A DNA stretch of 20,624 nt from CAYOHG01 sp964465125. Lineage in GTDB: Bacteria; Planctomycetota; Phycisphaerae; UBA1845; Fen-1342. Below the pieces are notes generated by a model. The model was not told where the DNA came from and did no database searches. It saw only the letters and a program-made list of their open reading frames with translations. Position 1 is the stretch's first letter. Every line of letters starts with the position of its first letter. The DNA lies in the NCBI GenBank assembly GCA_964465125.1, contig CAYXIO010000066.1, positions 1 through 20,624 on the forward strand, read 5' to 3'. Positions 1-7,821 of the stretch are shown here, piece by piece. A program made the translations under genes and the position numbers.

Positions 1-138
1 CTCGTCCGCAGCGACGCCGCGAATCGACGACGTGAGGTTCGGCCCGTGCCAGGAGCGGTGATCGAATCCCTGGTCGATCAGGTTGAGCGCGGCGGCCAAA
101 GTGTCCGCAGCGCCGCCCGTCGAGATCTTTCTGGCCAT
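1..138 (-). CDS. DinB-like family protein, N-terminal fragment (runs off left edge)
   Basis: The first 46 codons of a minus-strand gene are visible, starting from an ATG at 138. An AGGAG Shine-Dalgarno lies at 148-152 on the same strand, nine bases upstream, and supports this start. The translation includes LNLIDQGFDHRSWHGPNL and then SSIRGVAADE, which resembles the N-terminus of DinB/DUF664-like four-helix proteins (a W-H-G-P-N-L block followed by an R-G-V turn). Members of this superfamily are often metal-binding, thiol-dependent enzymes or stress-associated proteins of unknown substrate. The metal-binding histidines would lie beyond the window, so activity cannot be judged. The gene is divergent from the oxidoreductase at 282, with 143 bases between the starts that must hold both promoters. 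I found no convincing -35/-10 pair there. The family call is from recognition of a short segment only. Confidence 0.65.
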   Translation of the reverse strand, partial: MARKISTGGAADTLAAALNLIDQGFDHRSWHGPNLTSSIRGVAADE

Positions 139-281
139 GGAAGCCCGCTCCTGCACAGAACCACGCCGGCGCGCGGCGGCGTGCGAATGCTATTCGGCCG
201 CGCAGACGTCGACAAACCCGATCGTGACTCCGGCCCGCGGCGACTGTATCGTTCTGTCGGAACATCCGCTCGAGGTGAAGC

Positions 282-1634
282 ATGCCAAGCATCCGCCGCA
301 CCCGTCGCGATCTGCTGAAGGCGGCGCTCGCCGCCGCCCCCTGGTTCATCCCGTCCGCGGCGCTGGGGCGCGGCCGCTTCGTGGCGCCGTCCGAGCGGAT
401 CACGCTCGGGCTGATCGGCCTCAAGAAGATGGGCGGCGCGCACCTGGAATCGCTGCTGCGCTATCCGCGCGTGCAGATCGTCGCCGTCTGCGACGTCGAC
501 GCGCGCGCCCGCGAAACAGCGCAGCGCAAGGCCGCCGCCTACTACTCCAGCGAGCGCGGCGACGACCGCTTCGAGTCGTGCGCGGCGTACAACGAATACG
601 AGCGGATTCTCGAGCGGCCGGACGTCGACGCGGTTCTGATCGCGGTCCCTGATCACTGGCACGCAGCGATCGCGATCGCCGCCTGTCGGGCCGGCAAGGA
701 CGTTTATTGCGAGAAGCCGCTTTCGCTGACGATTCGGCAGGCGCAGAGGATGGTCGCGGCGGCGCGGCGCTACGGAACCGTGTTCCAGACGGGCACGCAG
801 CAGCGTTCGATGGCCAACTTCCGCTTTGCGTGCGAGCTGGTTCGCAACCGGCGCATCGGCGAGCTGAAGAGCGTGCACGTCGACTGCGGACCGCCTTCCA
901 CCGTGCTCGAACTGCCCGAGATGCCCGTGCCGGACGGGCTCGACTACGACCGCTGGCTCGGACCCGCACCGTGGGCTCCGTATCACCCGCTGCGCGTCGG
1001 ATCCAACTATTGGGACGGCTGGCGACGCTGGCGAGACTACTCCGGCGGCAAGATGACCGACTGGGGCGCGCATCACTTCGACATCGTGCAGTGGGGACTC
1101 GGCGCCGACGAGACCGGCCCGGTCGAGATCCTCCCCCCGCCGCACGCGAATGACTGGCAGCGCGAGCGCCGCTGGTTCGCCGGGCGCCATTTCGAGGGCG
1201 CCGGCGCGTGGACCGGCGAGCCGACGCACGGCCTGACGTACCGCTACGCCAACGGCGTCGAGGTGATCAAGGACGGCGGCAACGGGGTGCGTTTCGTGGG
1301 CAGTGAGGGCTGGGTCGAGGTCAATCGCGGCTATCTGAAGACCGAGCCGGCAAGTCTGGCGCGCTCTTCGCTTGGACCGAACGACCTTCACCTGCGGGTC
1401 AGCGACAACCACTACGACGACTGGCTGGATTGCATTCGCTCGCGCGGACGACCGATCGCCGACGTCGCAATCGCAGCGCGCTCCGCGACCGTCTGTCACC
1501 TGGGTGCGCTGGCCTGCTGGCTGGAGCGGCCGCTGCGCTGGGACCCGCAGCGGTGGGAATTCGACGCCGACAGCGAGGCGGCGCGCTGGCTGGATCGCCC
1601 GCAGCGCGCTCCGTACGGCGGCCCCGAAGCCTAG
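282..1634 (+). CDS. Tat-exported Gfo/Idh/MocA family oxidoreductase
   Basis: This is a 450-residue NAD(P)-dependent sugar or cyclitol dehydrogenase-type protein. The N-terminus carries a twin-arginine signal (TRRDLLKAAL at residues 8-17, a hydrophobic stretch, then an A-A-L-G cleavage-like site near 29), so export in folded form with bound cofactor is likely. A Rossmann fold follows, with GLIGLKKMGGAH at 43-54, an acidic D71/D73 after the second strand, VPDHWHA at 122-128 and the family signature EKPL at 144-147. DWGAHHFD at 260-267 fits the C-terminal substrate domain. The usual GxGxxG reads G46-L-K48-K-M-G51, so its middle glycine is lysine. GAGG at 272-275 serves as Shine-Dalgarno for the ATG. 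Many paralogues with this architecture occur in planctomycetes, where they are linked to breakdown of algal or plant sugars, but the substrate cannot be read here. The gene stands alone, convergent with the ABC exporter. Confidence 0.93.
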   Translation: MPSIRRTRRDLLKAALAAAPWFIPSAALGRGRFVAPSERITLGLIGLKKMGGAHLESLLRYPRVQIVAVCDVDARARETAQRKAAAYYSSERGDDRFESCAAYNEYERILERPDVDAVLIAVPDHWHAAIAIAACRAGKDVYCEKPLSLTIRQAQRMVAAARRYGTVFQTGTQQRSMANFRFACELVRNRRIGELKSVHVDCGPPSTVLELPEMPVPDGLDYDRWLGPAPWAPYHPLRVGSNYWDGWRRWRDYSGGKMTDWGAHHFDIVQWGLGADETGPVEILPPPHANDWQRERRWFAGRHFEGAGAWTGEPTHGLTYRYANGVEVIKDGGNGVRFVGSEGWVEVNRGYLKTEPASLARSSLGPNDLHLRVSDNHYDDWLDCIRSRGRPIADVAIAARSATVCHLGALACWLERPLRWDPQRWEFDADSEAARWLDRPQRAPYGGPEA

Positions 1635-1669
1635 CGCGCGCTGGCGCGGCCCGCGGCGCCTCCCCGTAG

Positions 1670-1697
1670 CACCGACTCTCGGTGGTCGACGTTTTTT
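1670..1697 (+). terminator. Candidate intrinsic terminator after the oxidoreductase
   Basis: A six-base stem, CACCGA (1670-1675) with TCGGTG (1679-1684), closes a three-base loop and is followed, after seven bases, by a run of six T at 1692-1697. The gap between stem and T-run is longer than ideal. An alternative, larger fold pairs CTCTCGG/TCGA (1676-1682 and 1686-1689) with TCGACCGAGAG (1712-1722) across the T-run. The site lies 35 bases after the stop of the plus-strand gene, in the convergent gap before the minus-strand ABC gene ends, which is where a terminator is expected. No matching T-run serves the minus strand. Confidence 0.4.
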
Positions 1698-1757
1698 CGC
1701 GTTCCCCGTCCTCGACCGAGAGGCGGCGCTGCGCCGCTCGAAGCCGCGCCGGATGGA

Positions 1758-3662
1758 TCAGCTCAGCCACTCGGCGGCTTCCGCCGCGCCGGCGCCCACT
1801 TCCATGGCGCGCCGCTGGCGGAGCACCATCTCGCGATAGCGCGAGTCAGCAGCCATCAGGCCCTCGTGCGTGCCGGTTTCGCTGACGCGCCCGTCTTCCA
1901 GCACAACGATCAGGTCCGCGCTGACCACGGTGGAAAGCCGGTGCGCGATGACGAAGGTGGTGCGGTCCGCCAGGAGTGCGGCCATGCCGGCCTGAATGAG
2001 CTGCTCGCTCTCGGAATCGAGATTGCTGGTGGCCTCGTCGAGAATCAGAATCTGCGGGTCGGCGAGGATCGCGCGGGCGATGCTGATGCGCTGCGCCTGG
2101 CCGCCCGACAGGCGCACTCCGCGTTCGCCGACCAGCGTGGCGTAGCCGTCCGGGAAGCTGGCGATGAAATCCTGCGCGTTGGCGCGCCGGGCGGCTTCAA
2201 CGATCTCGTCTTCGCCGGCGCCGCGCCGCCCGTAGGCGATGTTCTCCGCGATCGTCCCGTCAAACAGGAACGTATCCTGCTGCACGACCGCCAGCAGCCC
2301 ACGGTAGCTCTCCAGCGTCAGCTCGCGCAGGTCGATGCCGTTCAGCCGGATCGCGCCGTGAGCCGGATCGTAGAACCGCGCCACGAGATTGGTCAGCGTG
2401 GTCTTTCCGGCCCCGCTGGGCCCGACCAGCGCCACCGTCATCCCGCCGCGCACCTTCAGACAAACGTCTTCGAGCACCGGCGCGCCCTGGCGATAGGCGA
2501 ACGTCACGCGCTCGAACTCGATCGTCTCGACGGTCCGCGGCGCGGCGACGGCGCCCGCGCGGTCGGGCATCTCCGCGCTGCGGCGCAGCAGGTCGAAGAC
2601 GCGCTCCAGCGCGGCCAGCCCCTGCTGCATGTCGCCGTACGATTTCACAATCGTCGAGACCGGCGCCAGCAGCATCATCACGTACATCTGGAAGGCGATC
2701 AGGCCGCCGACCGTGCCCTGCCCCCCCAGCACCAGCGCCCCGCCCAGCCAGATGATCACCAGCGAAAGCAGTGGAATCAGCAGGCCCCAGCCCGACCACA
2801 CGAGGAACTCCATGATCTGCGCGCGGAGCGACTTCCGCATCACCGTGTGATGCAGCAGCCCGTAACGGCGCGACTCGCTGCGCTCGCGGCTGAAGGCGCG
2901 CACCACGCGGATGCCGCCGAAGGTCTCGACCACGCGCCCGTCGATCACCGCGCGGTCGCGCCGCATGCTGCGATAGATCGGGCGAATCCGCTTGGCGTAG
3001 AGCATGTTCAGCGCGATCACGCCCGGCAGCAGCACCGCCGCCCCGATGGCCAGCTTCCAGTTGATCCACAGCAGGATGCCCAGCGTCATGAGCATCTTCA
3101 CGGCGGCGACGGCCGGCGTGACGATCCCCATCTGGAGCAGGCCCGTCACGCTGTCGACGTCGCCGGACAGCCGCGAGGTGATTCCGCCGGTCTTGATGTC
3201 CGAGAGCTCGTGCAGCGGGAGCTTCATCAGGTGATCGAAGAGCCGCTGGCGAAGCCGGAACACGATGCGTGCGTTGAGCTTGGCCGTGTTCCAGTGCCGC
3301 AGCCAATCGAACAGTTGCTGCACGAGCACGACCGCGAGAAGCAGCAGCCCGAACGAATGGAGCCGCGCGTAGTCGCCGGCTTTGAGGATGTCGTCGATGA
3401 TGTGCATGGTCGCGGCCGGGAGCACCAGGCTCAGCCCGGAAGCCATCAGCGCGAAGGCGCACACCAGCGCGATCGAGCGGGCGTAGGGCCGCAGCCACGA
3501 GAGATACTCGCGGAAATAGCTGCGCCGCGCGGCGCGGTCGCCCGTCGGCGCGATGGGAAGATCGCGCTCGTCCGTCTCCGCCTGCTGATAGATCTCACGA
3601 AGGAAACGCGCAAAGCGCCGTCGCGAGGATTCTACCGGCGGAAGCATGTTTCGCTTGGGCAT
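1758..3662 (-). CDS. MsbA-like ABC exporter, fused permease and ATPase
   Basis: This 634-residue half-transporter has an N-terminal six-helix ABC exporter membrane domain (about residues 60-345) and a C-terminal ATPase. In the ATPase I see Walker A GPSGAGKTT (414-422), a Q-loop near QQD at 461-463, signature LSGGQ (518-522), Walker B ILILDE with catalytic Glu543, D-loop SNLDS and H-loop His574. All motifs are intact, so it should hydrolyse ATP as a homodimer or with a partner. The family includes lipid A/lipid flippases (MsbA) and multidrug exporters, and the cargo is not evident. A roughly 60-residue basic N-terminal extension precedes the first helix. It is the last gene of the phoH operon, starting 12 bases after the ybeY stop. 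The Shine-Dalgarno is weak, and an in-frame ATG five codons downstream is an alternative start. Confidence 0.93.
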   Translation of the reverse strand: MPKRNMLPPVESSRRRFARFLREIYQQAETDERDLPIAPTGDRAARRSYFREYLSWLRPYARSIALVCAFALMASGLSLVLPAATMHIIDDILKAGDYARLHSFGLLLLAVVLVQQLFDWLRHWNTAKLNARIVFRLRQRLFDHLMKLPLHELSDIKTGGITSRLSGDVDSVTGLLQMGIVTPAVAAVKMLMTLGILLWINWKLAIGAAVLLPGVIALNMLYAKRIRPIYRSMRRDRAVIDGRVVETFGGIRVVRAFSRERSESRRYGLLHHTVMRKSLRAQIMEFLVWSGWGLLIPLLSLVIIWLGGALVLGGQGTVGGLIAFQMYVMMLLAPVSTIVKSYGDMQQGLAALERVFDLLRRSAEMPDRAGAVAAPRTVETIEFERVTFAYRQGAPVLEDVCLKVRGGMTVALVGPSGAGKTTLTNLVARFYDPAHGAIRLNGIDLRELTLESYRGLLAVVQQDTFLFDGTIAENIAYGRRGAGEDEIVEAARRANAQDFIASFPDGYATLVGERGVRLSGGQAQRISIARAILADPQILILDEATSNLDSESEQLIQAGMAALLADRTTFVIAHRLSTVVSADLIVVLEDGRVSETGTHEGLMAADSRYREMVLRQRRAMEVGAGAAEAAEWLS

Positions 3663-3674
3663 GGGCTCTCGATC

Positions 3675-4223
3675 TTAGCATCCGCGCGCGGCTCGACTCT
3701 GCCGGCGAGAGAAGACCGGCCCCAGGCCGATCCCGCGGAGGATCTCGTCTTCGCGCAGGTGCATGCGCGCGGAGTCTTCCGGAAGATGATCATCATAGCC
3801 GCACAGATGAAGCACGCCGTGCACGACGTACAAGGCCAGCTCGGCGACGGCGGCGCGGCGGGTTCCGCGCGTCCGCGTACTCGAAGGCGCCGCGGCGCGC
3901 CGCCGGGCCACGTCCGCGCAGACCACGATTTCGCCGACCGCCGCCTTCGTCCGAGGCTCCTCGCGCAGATCGAACGTGAGAACATCGGTCGCGGAATCGA
4001 GCCCCATGAACTGACGGTGCAGCCGGCGCATTCGCCGTCGCCCGACCACCGCGATCGAGAGTTGCGCGCGACGAACGCGCTCGCGCCGCAGAGCGGCCAG
4101 CGCGGCTTTACGGAGGATGCGCTCGGCTCCCCACGATTGACGAATCGCCCAGCAGACGCTGACCTCGTGCCCGGCGCTGCCCCGGTCCGATCCGCGCCTG
4201 CGATCGGGAGCCTCACGAGGCAT
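3675..4223 (-). CDS. ybeY: rRNA maturation endoribonuclease YbeY
   Basis: This 182-residue member of the UPF0054/YbeY family acts in 16S rRNA 3' end maturation and ribosome quality control in other bacteria. Recognisable blocks are ATDVLTFDL (78-86), GEIVVCADVA (97-106) and the metal site HGVLHLCGYDDH (135-146). In the canonical site H-x3-H-x5-H the third zinc ligand follows Y-D directly. Here His135 and His139 are present but position 145 is Asp, with His146 one residue later. The N-terminal 20 residues are an extension rich in Arg. The gene overlaps the end of the 7TM-HD gene by 11 bases, and no clear Shine-Dalgarno is visible, which suggests translational coupling. Its neighbours PhoH and 7TM-HD are the classical ybeY partners. 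Confidence 0.92.
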   Translation of the reverse strand: MPREAPDRRRGSDRGSAGHEVSVCWAIRQSWGAERILRKAALAALRRERVRRAQLSIAVVGRRRMRRLHRQFMGLDSATDVLTFDLREEPRTKAAVGEIVVCADVARRRAAAPSSTRTRGTRRAAVAELALYVVHGVLHLCGYDDHLPEDSARMHLREDEILRGIGLGPVFSRRQSRAARGC

Positions 4224-6540
4224 GGAGCGAGGTCGTCTGGTGCGCTTCGGGCTCGGCGGTCGACTCGGAGGACCCGGCCTGCCCCGGGTACGCGATACGC
4301 GCGTGGTAGATTCCGCAGAGGCTCTTCACCAGGCTCGCCCGAATGCGGGTCAGCTCGCGGAACGTCAGCTCGCACTCGTCGAACTGCCCATCGAGCAAGC
4401 GCTTCTGCATGATCTGCGACACCAGGTCTTCGATCCGCGCGGGCGTCGGCTCCGACATCGCCCGCACGGCGCCTTCGACCGAGTCGCACAGCATGACGAC
4501 CGCCGTCTCGCGCGACTGGGGCTTCGGGCCGGGATAGCGGTAGGAGCTGTCCGCGACCTCCGGATCACCGGCGCGGCGCGCCTTGCTCGCCATGTGATAG
4601 AAGTACTCGACCAGCGTCGTGCCGTGATGTTCGGCGATGAACGGGCGCAGCGCCGCGGGCAGGCCGTAGCTGGCGGCCATTTCGAGCCCGTCCTTGACGT
4701 GGCCGATGATGATGAGCAGGCTCATGGTGGGGCTGAGCCGCTCATGTCGGCTGACGCCGGGCGTCTGGTTCTCGACGAAATACTCGGGCTTGTTGGACTT
4801 GCCGACGTCGTGGTAATACGCCCCGGTGCGCGCGAGCAGACCGTTGGCGCCGATGGCGTCGCAGGCGGCCTCCGCCAGCGCCCCGACCATGATGCTGTGG
4901 TTGTAGGTTCCCGGGGCTTCCGCGGCCAGAAGACGCAGCAGCGGCTTGCTGGCGTCGCACCACTCCAGCAGCGTCATTCCGGTGCTGAATCGGAACAGCC
5001 GCTCAATTCCCGGCAGAATGCCCTCAATGACGAACCCGGCCAGCGCGACGGAGCCCGCGGCCCACTGCGCCTGGCGCAATGCGTAGATCCAGGTCTGCCC
5101 CTCGACGATGCCCAGGGCCGTCCAGCACCCGAACGCGACGATCGCGGAGACGAATCCGACGCCGACGATCTTCCCCCGGTTGCGGACGCTGCGAAGCGGG
5201 TAGGCGAGCACGCCGCTGAGCACCAACAGGGAGATCAGAAAGAGCACGCCCTGTTGCAGGGCCATGCTCATCAGCAGCGCCAGCGCGCTGCAAATGGCGA
5301 ACACGGCGCCGTGCGGAAAGAGAATCCCCAGCGCCGCGGCGACCAGGGCCTGTGCGCCCGCCCCCAGCGCCGGCGTCACGTCGAGGTCGACAAACGCCAG
5401 CCGAGACGCCAGCAGCACCCCCAGCACGCCGACGCAGGACACCGTCCAGCGCAGCCTGTTCAGAAAGACGCGCCGCTGAAAACGCCGCACGTACGCAATC
5501 ACCCCCAGCACGATCATCATGGTCAGCAACCCGCGCGACACCGCCGAGGCGCGCAGCGCGGCCCGATGCGTCGGATCGGCCAGTACGTTCGCGTGCTCCA
5601 CCGCCAGAATCGCACGCTCGTCGGAGCTCAAGGGGCCGGCGTCGGCCAACGCGTCGCCCGGCATGTACCGGCGGTATTGCAGCGGCATGGCCGCGGCCGC
5701 GGCCTCGGCTGCTTCGGCAGTGCGGGCGCCGTCGAGAACGTACAGCGGGCGGAAGGTCGCGTCCGGCGCGTCGCTCGTCCGACAAATCAGCTCGATGGAC
5801 TTTGCGAAGGTCGGGCGCAGGACTTCCGGTGCTCCGCCGACCGCCACCGCGATCGTCCGCGTCACCGCATCCGGGTCATTGGTGAATCGAAGCTGCGCAA
5901 TCGGGAAGGACCGCTCCTGCGGCGGGTCGAAGAGCACCGCGACCCGCGGCGTTACGCGGGCTGCCGCTGCCTGCGGATCCACCAGCGGCTGCGCCCGCAA
6001 GCGGGTCAGGACGGCGACGATGTAGCGCTGAAACTCGCCGCCATCGGGCAGCGCGGCCAGCCTGCGGAGTTCCTTGAGACCGGCCTCGTCCACCACCAGA
6101 CGGTTGTCGCGCGCCGCCGCCACGAGCGCCTCAGCATCTTCCCCGGCGGTTCGCACCAGCGTGAGGGCGCTGCCCAGGCGCACCTCGATGTCGCCCACCA
6201 GCGCTTCGTCGATACGGAAGTAATTCGGCGAGCGCTCGCGCTCGCGGAACCGCATTTCCGCGCTCGCCTGCTGGTCCTCCACCTGAAGCTCCACCCGGGC
6301 CGGCAGCGCCCGCGGCACGGTCTGTCCCGTTCGCAGATTCAGCGCGGGCCCGCCCAGGTTGACGATCACTGCTGCGGCCAGTCCGGTCGCCAGACCGACC
6401 CAGGTCGAGAGTGCCCAGGTGTCCTCGGGCAGGCGTTGCAGCAAGGTGCCGCGCCATTCCGCGACGCGGGTACGTCGCTTGTCCTTCCGGCGGGCAGATT
6501 GCGAGGCGAATGGCCACATAGGATTGCGTCTCGGCGGCAC
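4213..6540 (-). CDS. 7TM-HD family phosphodiesterase (PgpH-like)
   Basis: This 775-residue membrane protein has the 7TMR-HDED architecture. One N-terminal transmembrane helix (about 45-62) is followed by a large extracytoplasmic domain (about 63-330), a block of membrane helices (about 335-510) and a cytoplasmic HD domain (about 540-700). The metal-binding HD residues are visible: His548 in TYNHSI, His577-Asp578 in YYHDVGKS, His614 in IGHVKDG, His638-His639 in AEHHGT and Asp686 in LCDSVEG. Characterised relatives such as Listeria PgpH hydrolyse cyclic-di-AMP, and the same chemistry is likely here, though c-di-AMP synthesis cannot be checked in this window. The gene begins 11 bases after the phoH stop. 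The start taken is a GTG at 6540. An ATG at 6519 (residue 8) is equally defensible, as neither has a clear Shine-Dalgarno. Confidence 0.9.
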   Translation of the reverse strand: MPPRRNPMWPFASQSARRKDKRRTRVAEWRGTLLQRLPEDTWALSTWVGLATGLAAAVIVNLGGPALNLRTGQTVPRALPARVELQVEDQQASAEMRFRERERSPNYFRIDEALVGDIEVRLGSALTLVRTAGEDAEALVAAARDNRLVVDEAGLKELRRLAALPDGGEFQRYIVAVLTRLRAQPLVDPQAAAARVTPRVAVLFDPPQERSFPIAQLRFTNDPDAVTRTIAVAVGGAPEVLRPTFAKSIELICRTSDAPDATFRPLYVLDGARTAEAAEAAAAAMPLQYRRYMPGDALADAGPLSSDERAILAVEHANVLADPTHRAALRASAVSRGLLTMMIVLGVIAYVRRFQRRVFLNRLRWTVSCVGVLGVLLASRLAFVDLDVTPALGAGAQALVAAALGILFPHGAVFAICSALALLMSMALQQGVLFLISLLVLSGVLAYPLRSVRNRGKIVGVGFVSAIVAFGCWTALGIVEGQTWIYALRQAQWAAGSVALAGFVIEGILPGIERLFRFSTGMTLLEWCDASKPLLRLLAAEAPGTYNHSIMVGALAEAACDAIGANGLLARTGAYYHDVGKSNKPEYFVENQTPGVSRHERLSPTMSLLIIIGHVKDGLEMAASYGLPAALRPFIAEHHGTTLVEYFYHMASKARRAGDPEVADSSYRYPGPKPQSRETAVVMLCDSVEGAVRAMSEPTPARIEDLVSQIMQKRLLDGQFDECELTFRELTRIRASLVKSLCGIYHARIAYPGQAGSSESTAEPEAHQTTSLHAS

Positions 6541-6551
6541 GTTTCGGGAGC

Positions 6552-7568
6552 TTAAGCGCCGGCGGAAGGCGGCGAAACGGAATCAGCCGCCGTCGGTGCA
6601 GATCCGCGAACATTATCGGACGAGATCGCGTCCTGCGCGTCGCGCCCGTTCGCGTAGCGCGCCACGATGTCCTGGACCAGCCGGTGCCGAACAATGTCCA
6701 CGTCCGCCAGCCGCAGCACGGAGACGCCGGCGATCCCCCGCAAGCGCTGAGCGGCATCGATCAGCCCTGAGGGCTGGCCCGGCGCCAGATCGACCTGGCT
6801 GTCGTCCCCCGTCACGATCATCTTGCTGTCGTTCCCGAGCCGCGTCAGGAACATGAACATCTGATTGGGGGTCGCGTTCTGAGCCTCGTCCAGAATGACG
6901 ATCGAGTGGTTGAGCGTCCGGCCGCGCATGAATGCCAGCGGAATCACCTCGACCACGTCGTTGACCATGAACCGCTTGAGCTGGTCGAACGTCATCATGT
7001 CGTGCATGGCGTCGAGCAGCGGCCGCAGGTAGGGATTGACCTTCGCCTGCATGTCGCCCGGCAGGAAACCGAGCTTCTCGCCTGCTTCGACCGCCGGTCG
7101 AACCAACGAGATGCGCCGCGCCCGGCCGGTCTTGAGCAAGTGGACCGCAACGGCGACGGCCAGATACGTCTTTCCCGTTCCCGCCGGACCGAGGCAGAGC
7201 ACCAGGTCGTTCTCGAACATGGCGCGAACGTATTCGCGCTGACCGGGAGTCTTCGGACAGACCGGCTCGCGGCTGAACGTCCGCACGGCATTGAGATCGA
7301 CGACACCCTCCTGCGCTTCGACCTCGTCGATCGCCATTTCCACGTCCGCGTCGACGAGAAATTCCCGTCCCGCCAGCATGGACTGAAGTCGTTCGACGAC
7401 CGCCGCGGCCTTCGCGCAACTGGCCGGCGCCCCGAGCAGGCGAATCACTCCCCCGCGCGCGTGAACCTGCACGCCGAAGATGTCGCGGATGCGTCGCAGG
7501 AAGCGGTCGCCGGGGCCCAGCAGTTCGGCGCGGCGGACGGGATCAGCGAGGGTGACGGACAGCTCCAT
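6552..7568 (-). CDS. phoH: PhoH family ATPase
   Basis: This 338-residue PhoH-like (YbeZ-type) P-loop protein has an N-terminal KH-like nucleic-acid-binding region (about 1-75) and a PhoH ATPase core. Walker A is GPAGTGKT (127-134), Walker B is IVILDEAQN (223-231), and the TGDDSQVDL block (253-261) is typical of the family. RISLVRPAVEAGEKLGFLPG is also diagnostic. YbeZ/PhoH works with YbeY in rRNA processing in other bacteria, which fits its place at the head of this operon. I chose the ATG at 7568, giving an N-terminus MELSVTLADP. An in-frame TTG at 7607 would add 13 residues but is a poorer start. A weak minus-strand promoter-like pair (TTGCGA at 7607-7602, TACCCT at 7583-7578) would give an almost leaderless message from 7568, but I hold this loosely. 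Confidence 0.93.
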   Translation of the reverse strand: MELSVTLADPVRRAELLGPGDRFLRRIRDIFGVQVHARGGVIRLLGAPASCAKAAAVVERLQSMLAGREFLVDADVEMAIDEVEAQEGVVDLNAVRTFSREPVCPKTPGQREYVRAMFENDLVLCLGPAGTGKTYLAVAVAVHLLKTGRARRISLVRPAVEAGEKLGFLPGDMQAKVNPYLRPLLDAMHDMMTFDQLKRFMVNDVVEVIPLAFMRGRTLNHSIVILDEAQNATPNQMFMFLTRLGNDSKMIVTGDDSQVDLAPGQPSGLIDAAQRLRGIAGVSVLRLADVDIVRHRLVQDIVARYANGRDAQDAISSDNVRGSAPTAADSVSPPSAGA

Positions 7569-7670
7569 GAGCCGGGTAGGGTAGTCGGGCGCCGGGGCAT
7601 TTCGCAATCGGCCACGGATGCGGCATGGGGCGAGGATCGGGCGGAGCGGCTCACGTTCACGGATTGGCGG

Positions 7671-7698
7671 TTGCGTGGAATACCGGGCACACTACAAT
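7671..7698 (+). promoter_or_regulatory. Candidate sigma70-type promoter for the coiled-coil / mreBC genes
   Basis: A TTGCGT -35-like hexamer (7671-7676) is separated by 16 bases from a TACAAT -10-like hexamer (7693-7698). It lies in the 253-base divergent region between phoH and the coiled-coil gene and would start transcription near 7705. That leaves a leader of about 115 bases before the GTG at 7822. The TACAAT stands out against the GC-rich surroundings. The rest of the divergent region shows no gene that I can support. Confidence 0.5.
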
Positions 7699-7821
7699 CC
7701 CGCTCGGTTGAGGGATGACGCAGCGAGTGGAACACCCCGGCAACCGGACTGCGACGCGGCACCGGCCGCGCCGTCGACCGACCGTGCGTAGCAGTTGGCG
7801 TTTCCGAAGGAGAATTCGGCA

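Noticed and set aside
78..1499. 473-codon open frame on the minus strand, including a run of six valines
   Set aside because: It is antisense to the Gfo/Idh/MocA gene. The valine run is simply the complement of repeated Asp/His/Tyr codons in the real gene.
1866..4412. 848-codon open frame on the plus strand
   Set aside because: It lies opposite the ABC exporter and YbeY genes, which have complete family motifs. Its translation is rich in His, Arg and Gln with no domain, a typical product of antisense reading in GC-rich DNA.
4222..6555. 777-codon open frame on the plus strand
   Set aside because: It is an exact antisense shadow of the 7TM-HD gene. The composition is low-complexity Arg/His/Gly and no motif is present.
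7569..7607. TTG start for phoH that adds 13 residues
   Set aside because: The added residues do not resemble the family, and the ATG at 7568 gives a normal N-terminus.
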